A DNA stretch of 64,000 nucleotides from Klebsiella sp. RHBSTW-00484 (GTDB taxonomy: Bacteria; Pseudomonadota; Gammaproteobacteria; Enterobacterales; Enterobacteriaceae), in contig NZ_CP055483.1 in NCBI RefSeq assembly GCF_013705725.1, positions 51,643-115,642 of the forward strand, in the 5' to 3' direction. Both the position numbers and the translations under genes were made by a program. Below, in pieces: positions 1 to 9,431 of the stretch. Every line of letters starts with the position of its first letter. Position 1 is the first letter of the stretch. Under the pieces are notes generated by a model. The model saw nothing but the letters and a program-made list of their open reading frames with translations, was not told the origin of the DNA and ran no database searches.

Positions 1-499
1 TGAACATTGGGATTGTATCGTTGGCAGAGACCTCTTCACGCGTAGCTTCAAAATCGAAGCTTTCGTAAAAAGCCCTTGCACCAACTTTAGCATCAAGGTA
101 AACCCCTTTAATGCCCTTCACAAATGCAGCGCTCTCGACGCAGTAATCGAGAATAGCGCGCAACAACTCTTCACCCCAGCCCTGCCTTTGGTATTGCTTA
201 TCGATGGCAATCATTGGGATTTTCATCACCGCAAACACAGGTGGTACCGAATATGGGAATGTTCCATCAGGAACTTCATCGCGGCCCAACTGATACAAAG
301 AGGCCGTCACAAACCCTACAACTTTATCGCCTTTAAGAAGCAATAACCCGTGGATGTTGTCACGGCCACACTGGCGCTTTAACTGCTGTAAATAACCATT
401 CAGCACTTTTTCGCCACAATCGAACTGCTTAATCCCGGTGATTTCTACATCGGAATCAGCCTTTATTACGCGGAACTGCTCATTAGTAATCTCGGACAT
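1..499 (-). CDS. GNAT-family acetyltransferase, probable toxin of a GNAT/DUF1778 pair (3' end outside window)
   Basis: The reading frame starts at the ATG at 499 and runs leftwards off the window, so the C-terminus is missing. The visible product has the GNAT order: an N-terminal strand-helix, a GLLLL-KGDKVVGF strand, then a QRQGWGEELL acetyl-CoA loop and an ARAFYEKLGF-like segment near the end. The gene overlaps the upstream DUF1778 gene by 17 bp, the arrangement of TacT/AtaT/KacT toxins that acetylate charged tRNAs. The toxin role is inferred from family and context; another substrate is possible. Confidence 0.75.
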   Translation of the reverse strand, partial: MSEITNEQFRVIKADSDVEITGIKQFDCGEKVLNGYLQQLKRQCGRDNIHGLLLLKGDKVVGFVTASLYQLGRDEVPDGTFPYSVPPVFAVMKIPMIAIDKQYQRQGWGEELLRAILDYCVESAAFVKGIKGVYLDAKVGARAFYESFDFEATREEVSANDTIPMF

Positions 500-806
500 A
501 CCTTGTTTCCCTTGTCATTAGCGCACGGAGTTTCTCTCCCGGCTGACGAGGTGAATTAATGATGTCGTTTAGATGATTCCACTCCTGTTCGCTGAGCACT
601 CGCATTCGCTGTTCATCTAGCGCCTGCTGAGCTGCGCGTGTAGCAGCCATCAAAATAAACGCACTCATATCCACCCCAACCAGCGAGGCTGCTTCTTTCA
701 ACTTCTCTTTTATGTCGGCGCTGGTTCTCAGCTCGACACGTGTGTCTTTGGCTCCAGCCAAAGCCAGGCTTGCGGAACCACCAGTCACATTGGTGTTTCT
801 CATCAT
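483..806 (-). CDS. DUF1778 (ribbon-helix-helix) antitoxin
   Basis: This 107-aa protein has the DUF1778 pattern: an N-terminal DNA-binding strand (RVELRTSADIKEKLKEAA), the SAFILMAA segment, and a C-terminal tail expected to wrap the toxin. Start choice: a GGAG five bases before ATGATG at 806 fits better than an upstream start at 860, which would add residues not typical of the family. It lies directly upstream of and overlaps the GNAT gene, so the two form one operon. It probably represses its own promoter, in the AT-rich stretch at 807-867. Confidence 0.8.
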   Translation of the reverse strand: MMRNTNVTGGSASLALAGAKDTRVELRTSADIKEKLKEAASLVGVDMSAFILMAATRAAQQALDEQRMRVLSEQEWNHLNDIINSPRQPGEKLRALMTRETRYVRDY

Positions 807-867
807 GTATTCTCCACGAACAATTTTTTTATTAAAAAATTCAGTTATATACCTCCACAATTAATGA

Positions 868-1035
868 TCATCGTAAATTTCCTTTTGTGTTGGTTTCTAT
901 AAGAAGACGTATGGCCCTACTGTTTCCATTCATCTGACTGTTACATATTATGTGATTGATATTTAAATAATTTTCACGTGACTGTTTGATTGACTCATTA
1001 CCAGCTGAATTAATAGAAGTCGCTTTGATAGACAT
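868..1035 (-). CDS. Possible small protein, unknown
   Basis: A 55-codon frame starts at the ATG at 1035 after a good AAGGAAA ribosome-binding site. The product is polar, rich in Asn and Ser, with no recognisable domain or membrane segment. It lies just upstream of the DUF1778/GNAT operon on the same strand. I do not recognise it; it may be a remnant or a chance frame. Confidence 0.25.
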   Translation of the reverse strand: MSIKATSINSAGNESIKQSRENYLNINHIICNSQMNGNSRAIRLLIETNTKGNLR

Positions 1036-1234
1036 AGAATTTCCTTTTATAGTAGATGACATGAATAAGTATATATGATTGATATTTAAGTAATTTAATC
1101 GTGTTTTATTGAATTTAAATTTTTAGCTAACTTTCTTTAGCTACCCACATAGTTTTGCATGCTTCGTAACCAGTGTCAACTAAAGCCGTACGCTGTACGT
1201 ACAATATATCCGGGTGTTGTACGGGTGCCGTTTA
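1036..1234. other. AT-rich intergenic stretch
   Basis: No gene is seen here. A GTACG-rich partly palindromic segment at about 1188-1224 sits just before the relict IS6 element and may be an operator, but nothing identifies its regulator. Confidence 0.3.
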
Positions 1235-1985
1235 GGCTCTGTCGCATTAAGGCCGCGTCAGATAACATGCTGTTTTTTTGTAATGTTGCCGATAGTTACA
1301 GTTAATGTCTCTGATCCGAAATACCTTCAAACGTCTGCACGATCCCGTCGACGTTATTGCTCAGTGTGTCCGCTGGTATCTGGTTTACTCACTGAGTCTG
1401 CGTGATCTCGAAGAGATGATCGCGGAATGTGGTCTTCATGTTGACCACTCCACGCTTCACCGCTGAGTTATCCGTCTGGTACCATTGTTGGATACTGTGT
1501 TTCGTCGGCATAAACGGGCGGTAGGTCGTCGATGGCGAATGGATGAAACCTACACATAATTAAAGGCTAGTGGAAGTATCTGTATCGCGCGGTCGATACA
1601 TCAGGGCACACCATCGACTTTTTGCTGACCGCCAGACGGGACTCTGCTGCCGCCTTACGCTTCTTTTGCAAGGCGATTCGCCATCACGGCGAACCGGAAG
1701 TGGTCACTATCGATAAAAGTGGCGCCAACACCGCAGCGTTGGCCACGCTCAACGCCGGCAAACCCGATGAGGAAACGATTACCATCAGGCAAAGCAAGTA
1801 TCTGAACAACCTGGTTGAGCAAGATGATCGAAATATCAAACGTCGAATACGCCCGATGCTGGGATTTAAATCGTTTCGCCGGGCACAGGCCATTCTGGCC
1901 GGCATTGAATTGCTCCACATGATACGCAAAGGACAATATCAACATCCGGCAGGTGATGGAATGTCACCTGCGGAACAGTTTTATT
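1235..1985 (+). mobile_element. Relict IS6-family element, left part (cut by IS26)
   Basis: The left terminus reads GGCTCTGTCGCATTAA, an IS6-type inverted repeat. The element runs into IS26 at 1986. Its missing right end, with a matching terminus GGTTCTGTCATATTAA, lies inverted at 18645-18720, and both broken edges carry the same 8 bases (GTTTTATT at 1978-1985; AATAAAAC at 18713-18720). A related fragment lies at 21274-21362. Confidence 0.8.
1305..1985 (+). pseudogene. Degenerate IS6-family transposase
   Basis: Translation from the ATG at 1305 gives the IS6/IS26-like order: a helix-turn-helix with VDHSTLHR, then RRWRMDETY, LYRAVDTSGHTIDFLL, VTIDKSGAN and the GFKSF segment near the end. A TGA follows LHR and a TAA lies just after DETYT, so the frame is interrupted at least twice. 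The 3' end is removed by IS26; the matching tail AEQFYLLVA-stop is at 18713-18720 onwards on the other strand. Not functional. Confidence 0.8.
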
Positions 1986-2805
1986 GGCACTGTTGCAAAT
2001 AGTCGGTGGTGATAAACTTATCATCCCCTTTTGCTGATGGAGCTGCACATGAACCCATTCAAAGGCCGGCATTTTCAGCGTGACATCATTCTGTGGGCCG
2101 TACGCTGGTACTGCAAATACGGCATCAGTTACCGTGAGCTGCAGGAGATGCTGGCTGAACGCGGAGTGAATGTCGATCACTCCACGATTTACCGCTGGGT
2201 TCAGCGTTATGCGCCTGAAATGGAAAAACGGCTGCGCTGGTACTGGCGTAACCCTTCCGATCTTTGCCCGTGGCACATGGATGAAACCTACGTGAAGGTC
2301 AATGGCCGCTGGGCGTATCTGTACCGGGCCGTCGACAGCCGGGGCCGCACTGTCGATTTTTATCTCTCCTCCCGTCGTAACAGCAAAGCTGCATACCGGT
2401 TTCTGGGTAAAATCCTCAACAACGTGAAGAAGTGGCAGATCCCGCGATTCATCAACACGGATAAAGCGCCCGCCTATGGTCGCGCGCTTGCTCTGCTCAA
2501 ACGCGAAGGCCGGTGCCCGTCTGACGTTGAACACCGACAGATTAAGTACCGGAACAACGTGATTGAATGCGATCATGGCAAACTGAAACGGATAATCGGC
2601 GCCACGCTGGGATTTAAATCCATGAAGACGGCTTACGCCACCATCAAAGGTATTGAGGTGATGCGTGCACTACGCAAAGGCCAGGCCTCAGCATTTTATT
2701 ATGGTGATCCCCTGGGCGAAATGCGCCTGGTAAGCAGAGTTTTTGAAATGTAAGGCCTTTGAATAAGACAAAACGCTGCCTCATCGCTAACTTTGCAACA
2801 GTGCC
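1986..2805 (+). mobile_element. IS26 (copy 1)
   Basis: Exactly 820 bp with GGCACTGTTGCAAA termini. The flanks are GTTTTATT on the left and GATGATAA on the right, so this copy has no direct target duplication of its own. The left octamer pairs (inverted) with that of copy 4 and the right octamer with that of copy 2, which is the mark of replicative intramolecular inversion. Confidence 0.97.
2049..2753 (+). CDS. tnpA: IS26 transposase
   Basis: A 234-aa DDE transposase of the IS6 family: N-terminal helix-turn-helix (GISYRELQEMLAERG), then the catalytic segments HMDETY and NTDKAP, and the glutamate region CDHGKLKR. The start is the MNPFKGRHF methionine at 2049; an ATG 18 bp upstream is possible but is not the usual annotation. 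The protein is identical in translation to the other three copies in this window. Confidence 0.97.
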   Translation: MNPFKGRHFQRDIILWAVRWYCKYGISYRELQEMLAERGVNVDHSTIYRWVQRYAPEMEKRLRWYWRNPSDLCPWHMDETYVKVNGRWAYLYRAVDSRGRTVDFYLSSRRNSKAAYRFLGKILNNVKKWQIPRFINTDKAPAYGRALALLKREGRCPSDVEHRQIKYRNNVIECDHGKLKRIIGATLGFKSMKTAYATIKGIEVMRALRKGQASAFYYGDPLGEMRLVSRVFEM

Positions 2806-3063
2806 GATGATAAAGGGTTAGACCCCGTGAGGCCTATCTGGCTATTGTACAGGATATACGTATCCGCTTAACGAACAAGAACCTCACGCGCGTCTTTCAT
2901 CAGGGTCCGAATCGATGACGATTCATCATGGCCGTTTATAGTACCGCAGTCTCTCCCCTTTATTTTTACTGAAGAGCAGACAGAAACCATAAACACCGGC
3001 GTTGACACGCCGGGGAAGCCCTTATAGTACAATAATTTTCGAAATCCAACCCATCCCGCCTAC
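2806..3063 (-). mobile_element. Displaced sequence from beside the IS110-like element, inverted
   Basis: Read on the minus strand, this matches 46180-46440 almost throughout, the stretch beside the second IS110-like copy. The right-hand continuation of the same sequence is at 7574 onwards, beyond the other IS26. It was therefore one contiguous sequence that IS26 cut at TTATCATC and inverted. Its distal 38 bp (3026-3063) are a diverged version of the Tn3-like terminus seen at 46180 and 11080. Confidence 0.75.
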
Positions 3064-3112
3064 AGGAATGACGGATTTTTCGGCGGTTCCGGCGTAGACC
3101 CACCACAACTGC

Positions 3113-3738
3113 TGTATAGCTTGTGGGTAAGTGATAATGAAGTGCAAACGAGATGGCGCAAATACTCTTTTGGTTTATCTTTTAATTACTTACGTATTAA
3201 AAGATAAACCAAAAAATAAAAGACATTACTGTTATCCCCTTTAAAAAGTGGATAACCGAACAGCATCGGCGCGAGCGCCTCAAAAGTAGCTCCCCACGCT
3301 AAAGCGCGGGGCATTCAGAACGGAATCCCTCGATGGCTAACAGCTCGCCTGTTAGCCATCGAGGGATTGGACAAATCCGGCCACGCCGGATACGTCAGCA
3401 AATATCGCTGAAGAATTAGCTTACACGCTCGTAAGCGGCTCTTACGACCCGCTAACGCGGAGATACGCCCCAACTGCGGCTTCGCCTTGTTGTGACCACT
3501 CCGACCGCGCACAAAAGCCTCTGAGCCGCTTTTAGCGGAATATGGCTTTGCAAGGTGAAGGGATGGATAGGCGATCCCTTTCGATCCCTCACTGGTATCG
3601 GCGGCTAACCCTCGGTGCTACCTGTCATTTCATCCTGCCGCCTTACATGCGCTAACGCGCATAAATCCCCGTTCCTCAGTGGAACGAAAACTCACGCTAA
3701 CAGGGTAGTGACCGGGTAGCCACGATAACTGCCAACAA
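3113..3738. other. Relict IncFII-origin-like segment with two perfect hairpins
   Basis: No convincing gene is present. A 19-bp-arm palindrome lies at 3168-3214 and a 20-bp-arm palindrome (arms 3324-3343 and 3349-3368) follows. The part at about 3418-3515, reverse-complemented, matches 43020-43140 downstream of repA, including the CGTATCTCCGCGTTAGCGGG core. It therefore looks like the origin-distal region of another IncFII-type replicon that has lost its repA. The function of the hairpins is not known to me. Confidence 0.6.
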
Positions 3739-3790
3739 AATTAGCTTATAGGTTAATTCTACCTTGTCTGAAATTAGCCTATAGGTTAAT
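3739..3790 (+). promoter_or_regulatory. Direct-repeat operator before the toxin-antitoxin pair
   Basis: Two 19-bp direct repeats, AATTAGCTTATAGGTTAAT (3739-3757) and the same with one change (3772-3790), are spaced 33 bp apart just before the toxin gene. They are good candidates for binding by the XRE antitoxin and for promoter control. The same pair is at 28576-28627. Confidence 0.6.
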
Positions 3791-3812
3791 ATTAATAGAA
3801 ATGGGAGGTCAC

Positions 3813-4142
3813 ATGTTTAGCGTTGTTTATCACCCGGAAGCCAGGGAAGAAGCCACAGCATTACCCGTAAAAATCAGGGTGAAGTTTGACCGTCTCATCG
3901 GCAAACTGGAGTATGACGCCCGATTACTGCGGGAGCCGGACACGAAGCCCCTGGGCGATGGACTTTTTGAGATCCGCACGATGGGGACGGACATAGCCAG
4001 GGGAATCTGGGTATACCACAAAGGCAATACCATCATCATGCTCCGTGTTTTCATCAAGAAGTCACAGAAAACGCCAGCGAAAGAAATCGATCTCGCCAAA
4101 AAGCGGTTAGCGGAGGTACTTAATGAAACTGGTAAGCCATAA
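3813..4142 (+). CDS. RelE/HigB-like (Gp49-type) toxin, copy 1
   Basis: A 109-aa basic protein of the phage-derived Gp49/HigB-type RelE superfamily. It shows the fold's usual sequence order: YHPEAREE at the N-terminus, central LREPDTKPLGDGLFEIR, then a strand ending in FIKKSQKTP and a C-terminal helix. The start at 3813 follows GGAGG; the frame could extend to 3801. It precedes and overlaps the antitoxin gene by 20 bp, the inverted HigBA order. Expected to be an mRNA interferase acting at the ribosome. Confidence 0.85.
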   Translation: MFSVVYHPEAREEATALPVKIRVKFDRLIGKLEYDARLLREPDTKPLGDGLFEIRTMGTDIARGIWVYHKGNTIIMLRVFIKKSQKTPAKEIDLAKKRLAEVLNETGKP

Positions 4143-4404
4143 AGAACTGCATAACGAGTGGATGCAGGACGATGAATATCGCGCTGCATGGCAGGAAGAA
4201 GAACGTAAGGAAAAGCTCAGGGAGCTGCTTGCTGAATGGCGCAAGCATGACAACCTGACAAAAGCGCAGGTTGCTGAACGCATGGGGGTTACACCTCCGG
4301 TTATTTCTCGCCTGGAAAACAACATCACCAAAGCCAGCATCGACACACTGACCCGCTACGCTCACGCCTGCGGCATCAAGAAACCTGTCATTGCCCTGTA
4401 CTGA
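4123..4404 (+). CDS. XRE-family (HigA-like) antitoxin, copy 1
   Basis: A 93-aa protein with a helical, acidic N-terminal half (about residues 5-45) and a C-terminal helix-turn-helix (TKAQVAERMGVTPPVISRLE, about 46-65). A GGAGG lies six bases before the ATG. It follows and overlaps the toxin gene and ends just before an intrinsic terminator at 4408. It should neutralise the toxin and repress the operon through the direct repeats at 3739-3790. Confidence 0.87.
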   Translation: MKLVSHKELHNEWMQDDEYRAAWQEEERKEKLRELLAEWRKHDNLTKAQVAERMGVTPPVISRLENNITKASIDTLTRYAHACGIKKPVIALY

Positions 4405-4407
4405 ATA

Positions 4408-4433
4408 GCCAGCCCTCCGGGGCTGGCCTTTTT
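4408..4433 (+). terminator. Intrinsic terminator after toxin-antitoxin operon
   Basis: A GC-rich hairpin (GCCAGCCC, loop TCCG, GGGCTGGC) is followed by a CTTTTTG run, three bases after the antitoxin stop. The same terminator follows the second copy. Confidence 0.85.
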
Positions 4434-4613
4434 GTTTCGGTCAGTCCCAAAATTTTGTTAAAGCAAGTTTAAAATGTCACCTGTTTCTCCAAAGTTGAAA
4501 TGTCACTTCTAAGCCAATCTATTTATACATAATCTTTACATCTTTCCCCGGTGACAAAGTGCTAATTGGTCTGTAATGTTCAATGTGTGGCAGGCAAGCC
4601 GCCGGTGACTTAG

Positions 4614-5809
<1,196 letters not shown>

Positions 5810-5978
5810 TTAATATAAAGACACAAGCAGAGACATTTTTGGCACGATATAAAAACGCTAAGTTAAAAAATCACTATGACGTGTTGGGTATCAAATGTTC
5901 ACTGGCATAAACCTCTGTTTCTGATGTAAAACAGATTTTCTGAGGAGGCGTAAAACCTCCTCGTACTGCGAAATTGAT

Positions 5979-6479
5979 TTAGTGATAGCGATCGATCACG
6001 CCAACCAGATAGTGGTCGGTTTGCTGCATGTTGATGCCCGCTTTTTTAGCGCTGCGGACTTCATCCAGAATGATTTGCAACAGCGTCCCGTCCACGATTT
6101 CCTCTTTTCTGTATCGCTTCAGGAAGTTAATCGCTGACTTATCGTTTGCTGCCTGGGCGTCTTCCGTCAAAGAGGTCAGCGCATTAATGCGCTTCTGGTA
6201 ATCGCTTACCGTCTGCTCAAACAGATCTTCCAGCGTGGAAAATTCACCGCACCGGGCGTGTTGCTCCTGTAACACCGGCGTGGCGCCGCTCTGTTTGATG
6301 TATTCGTACATGCGCATCATTTGCGTCACCGTATTTTGCGCCTGATGACGCAAAAATAGTGCGGTGCCATTAAGGCTATTCTCGCTGCACCTCTGGCTGA
6401 GCTGAAGATACAAATTTGAGGTATAAAACTCCTGATTCATTTGCGCATTCAGTTTTTGAACTATTCCGCTAGCGATCAT
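5979..6479 (-). CDS. ftnB: FtnB-type ferritin-like protein, copy 1
   Basis: A 166-aa four-helix ferritin-family protein starting at 6479 after AGGAAG. It resembles E. coli FtnB: EFYTSNLYLQLS at helix A, NGTALFLRHQAQ at helix B, and LLQIILDEVRSAK near the end. Where ferroxidase-type FtnA has an EExxH stretch, this protein reads NTVTQ, so the catalytic Glu and His are absent as in FtnB. A role in iron handling or Fe-S repair is therefore more likely than bulk iron storage. A second identical-looking copy is at 30127-30627. Confidence 0.85.
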   Translation of the reverse strand: MIASGIVQKLNAQMNQEFYTSNLYLQLSQRCSENSLNGTALFLRHQAQNTVTQMMRMYEYIKQSGATPVLQEQHARCGEFSTLEDLFEQTVSDYQKRINALTSLTEDAQAANDKSAINFLKRYRKEEIVDGTLLQIILDEVRSAKKAGINMQQTDHYLVGVIDRYH

Positions 6480-6753
6480 AGGACTTCCTTATTTCTTGTC
6501 ATCTCAGAAAACGGTCACTCTTCGAAAAAACAACCAGAATAAAAGCGATTCTTTCGCTTTTTTTATTGCGCCTGGTTACGCAGTCATATTCATTTTAAGT
6601 CGGGATGCTCCTTATTTAAATATCCAACCCTACTATCGCATTTCTATCTGGCATTATTCTGTGATGGTGTTTCGATATTCACACTCCCTGTGCCAATCCT
6701 TTCTTATCGACAGTAGGAAACTTCCTCCGGCTATTCTGCTGAACACGATTAGG

Positions 6754-7573
6754 GGCACTGTTGCAAAGTTAGCGATGAGGCAGCGTTTTGTCTTATTCAA
6801 AGGCCTTACATTTCAAAAACTCTGCTTACCAGGCGCATTTCGCCCAGGGGATCACCATAATAAAATGCTGAGGCCTGGCCTTTGCGTAGTGCACGCATCA
6901 CCTCAATACCTTTGATGGTGGCGTAAGCCGTCTTCATGGATTTAAATCCCAGCGTGGCGCCGATTATCCGTTTCAGTTTGCCATGATCGCATTCAATCAC
7001 GTTGTTCCGGTACTTAATCTGTCGGTGTTCAACGTCAGACGGGCACCGGCCTTCGCGTTTGAGCAGAGCAAGCGCGCGACCATAGGCGGGCGCTTTATCC
7101 GTGTTGATGAATCGCGGGATCTGCCACTTCTTCACGTTGTTGAGGATTTTACCCAGAAACCGGTATGCAGCTTTGCTGTTACGACGGGAGGAGAGATAAA
7201 AATCGACAGTGCGGCCCCGGCTGTCGACGGCCCGGTACAGATACGCCCAGCGGCCATTGACCTTCACGTAGGTTTCATCCATGTGCCACGGGCAAAGATC
7301 GGAAGGGTTACGCCAGTACCAGCGCAGCCGTTTTTCCATTTCAGGCGCATAACGCTGAACCCAGCGGTAAATCGTGGAGTGATCGACATTCACTCCGCGT
7401 TCAGCCAGCATCTCCTGCAGCTCACGGTAACTGATGCCGTATTTGCAGTACCAGCGTACGGCCCACAGAATGATGTCACGCTGAAAATGCCGGCCTTTGA
7501 ATGGGTTCATGTGCAGCTCCATCAGCAAAAGGGGATGATAAGTTTATCACCACCGACTATTTGCAACAGTGCC
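6754..7573 (-). mobile_element. IS26 (copy 2)
   Basis: 820 bp with intact termini, inverted with respect to copy 1. Left flank CGATTAGG, right flank TTATCATC. The right octamer is the reverse complement of copy 1's right flank. Confidence 0.97.
6806..7510 (-). CDS. tnpA: IS26 transposase
   Basis: A 234-aa IS6-family DDE transposase starting at 7510, same translation as the other copies. No disruption is seen. Confidence 0.97.
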   Translation of the reverse strand: MNPFKGRHFQRDIILWAVRWYCKYGISYRELQEMLAERGVNVDHSTIYRWVQRYAPEMEKRLRWYWRNPSDLCPWHMDETYVKVNGRWAYLYRAVDSRGRTVDFYLSSRRNSKAAYRFLGKILNNVKKWQIPRFINTDKAPAYGRALALLKREGRCPSDVEHRQIKYRNNVIECDHGKLKRIIGATLGFKSMKTAYATIKGIEVMRALRKGQASAFYYGDPLGEMRLVSRVFEM

Positions 7574-8690
7574 TTATCATCAACGAATTGCAGGTCAGAT
7601 GGTTATTTTGTTTCGTGCTTTAGCTGGCTGAGTACAGCCTGAAATCATCACCGTAATGCAATGATGCCAGCACAGCCTTGCGTTTTTGGCGGCGATGGCT
7701 ACAACGGCACGCCAGTATCCTCTGCGATCGACCAGTGAACAGACCCAACGACTGAATAAATCAGTCCTTTTCTCGGCACCAATCAGAACCGAACGAGCCC
7801 CCTGAACCAGTAGCGTTCGCAGATACGAATCGCCAGCTTTAGTTATCCTGCCAAGCTTTGATTTCCCACCACTGCTGTACTGCGATGGCGTTAGTCCCAG
7901 CCAGGCTGCCAGTTGTCGCCCATTTTTAAAATCGTGTGCATTACCGATACTGGCGACCAGCGCACAGGCCGTTGTGGGACCAATCCCTTTCAGTTCCATC
8001 AATCGCTGGCTGCGGTGATCTGTTTTTGCCATGCGGGACAAAATCCGGTCATATTCAGTAATATTATCTTCAATACGATCAATGTGTTCCAGCAGGTCAT
8101 TAACACATTGTTGAACCTGAAGTGGCAAAGAACTCTTCTGCTCAGAAACCATGTGACGCAGGGCATCTGTACTTTGTGGGGCGATGACACCGAATTCCGA
8201 TATCAAACCTCTCAATCGGTTATATGTTGCTGTTTTCTCTTCGATAAAACCCTGTCTGATACGGTGTAGGCATTGCATCGCCTGCTGGCTCTCATCCTTC
8301 ACTGGTACAAACCGCATATGCGGGCGACGAACTGCTTCACAGATAGCCTGAGCATCAGCTGCATCATTTTTGCCTGATTTACCGGCCATGCGGTAAGGAG
8401 ATACAAATTTAGCAGCCATCAGCCGTGGTTCATGACCATATTGCCGAAACAACCTTGCCCAGTAGTGAGCCCCGGAGCATGCCTCCATCCCGATAACACA
8501 GGGAGGTAAACTGGCAATCAGCTCAGGAAGGGCAGCACGCGATACTTTGGGTTTAACCAGAACAGTTTTACCGTGTTGGTCAACGCAGTGAACAGCGAAC
8601 ACATTTTTAGCAAGATCGATACCGACAGTCGTGATGGTCATAACGAATCCCTCCGGGGCTATGTTTACCCCATGATTGCACAAGAGTTAA
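7574..8690 (-). mobile_element. IS110-family element, main part (split by IS26)
   Basis: Contains an IS110-type transposase gene; the right boundary is approximate because no inverted repeats are evident. The left portion of the same sequence has been carried to 2806-3063 by the IS26 inversion. A second, 5'-truncated copy is at 46180-47417. Confidence 0.75.
7595..8641 (-). CDS. IS110-family transposase, C-terminus frameshifted
   Basis: A DEDD-type transposase of about 348 aa starting at 8641 (MTITTVGIDLAKN). N-terminal RuvC-like segments GIDLAKNVFAVH and GMEACSGAHYW, then KNDAADAQA; the C-terminal transposase_20 part has LMELKGIGPTTACALVASIG. Compared with the copy at 46471-47417, one G is missing near 7667. 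The normal end ASLHYGDDFRLYS is therefore replaced by a shifted tail ending at 7595. Activity is uncertain. Confidence 0.85.
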   Translation of the reverse strand: MTITTVGIDLAKNVFAVHCVDQHGKTVLVKPKVSRAALPELIASLPPCVIGMEACSGAHYWARLFRQYGHEPRLMAAKFVSPYRMAGKSGKNDAADAQAICEAVRRPHMRFVPVKDESQQAMQCLHRIRQGFIEEKTATYNRLRGLISEFGVIAPQSTDALRHMVSEQKSSLPLQVQQCVNDLLEHIDRIEDNITEYDRILSRMAKTDHRSQRLMELKGIGPTTACALVASIGNAHDFKNGRQLAAWLGLTPSQYSSGGKSKLGRITKAGDSYLRTLLVQGARSVLIGAEKRTDLFSRWVCSLVDRRGYWRAVVAIAAKNARLCWHHCITVMISGCTQPAKARNKITI

Positions 8691-8862
8691 TCAGGCGCAT
8701 ATCCAGGGGAAGTCCCTTCCATTCGTTAAGGTTATTTTTTGTACCTCTGAGCTATGTGAAGCTTGACCACTTTGACAGGCAGCTTTGAGCGATAAGCAGA
8801 CATATTCACTGAAATTTTTAGGAAGCATTTTCTTGCCCATACGTGGCTTTATCTGCCGATTT

Positions 8863-9198
8863 TCAGAAAACGCATTCACCGTTATCGACGCGCTTTTCTG
8901 TCGTCAGCGGGATCGTCCCGCCTGAACCATCAGACACACCAAGTACCAGCACCTCTGACTTTTCAGGTCCCATCTTCATGGTACCCAGATTGACGATGCA
9001 GATTACCTGCGTTTCCTGCAGGTCTTCTGCTGCATAGTTAGTATACGCACCGCATGACACCCTTGTTCCCAGTTCTGGTCCTAGGTCAATAGTCATGCGC
9101 CAGGTGGGCTTTGATGTTTTACTCTCCTCAACCCTGATGATGGTACCGGCACGCATATCGAGAGCCGAAAATGAGTCAAATGACGCTTTATCTTTCAT
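8863..9198 (-). CDS. CsaA/YgjH-like tRNA-binding domain protein
   Basis: A 111-aa single-domain OB-fold protein of the EMAP/CsaA type: FDSFSALDMRAGTIIRVE at the N-terminus, GTRVSCGAYTNYAAEDL in the middle and VNLGTMKMGPEKSEVLVL, the family's ligand-contact region. An AAAGGAAAG site precedes the ATG, which overlaps the stop of the upstream EamA remnant (ATGA). The two were probably co-transcribed. Role unclear: tRNA binding or chaperone-like. Confidence 0.75.
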   Translation of the reverse strand: MKDKASFDSFSALDMRAGTIIRVEESKTSKPTWRMTIDLGPELGTRVSCGAYTNYAAEDLQETQVICIVNLGTMKMGPEKSEVLVLGVSDGSGGTIPLTTEKRVDNGECVF

Positions 9199-9410
9199 AA
9201 TTCTTTCCTTTTTGCGATTTCAAAGTTTTCTTTCCGTTGCCGGAACAGACTGAAACGTAACTTTCCAGCCGGAACGGTGATGAGCCCCAGACACGCAACT
9301 ATCAGTCCGACGCCTGCCCATCCGGAAGGCGGCAGCCTTTCACCGACGAGCACAACGGCCAGCAGTGCGGCTATAACCGGCTCCAGCAGACTGATCGTGG
9401 TTGCCATACT
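9195..9410 (-). pseudogene. EamA/DMT-family transporter, C-terminal fragment
   Basis: The last about 70 codons of a drug/metabolite transporter: ISLLEPVIAALLAVVLVGE followed by GWAGVGLIVACLGLITV, the two final membrane helices of the EamA repeat, then a basic tail. The 5' part was lost where a Tn3-family inverted repeat abuts at 9411. Not functional. Confidence 0.8.
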
Positions 9411-9431
9411 GGGGACGTCTCAGAAAACGGA
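9411..9431. repeat. Outer half of a Tn21-type terminal inverted repeat
   Basis: Reads GGGGACGTCTCAGAAAACGG plus AA, the outer part of a Tn21-subfamily 38-bp repeat. The inner half beyond the IS (10760-10775) does not belong to this repeat; the matching inner half is at 37665-37680. Confidence 0.85.

Noticed and set aside
1866..2576. Long open frame antisense to the IS26 transposase
   Set aside because: It recurs opposite every IS26 copy and has no domain; it is a shadow of tnpA codon bias.
3315..3512. 65-codon minus-strand frame in the origin-like segment
   Set aside because: It has no ribosome-binding site or domain and covers a palindrome; the conserved feature is the DNA, not the frame.
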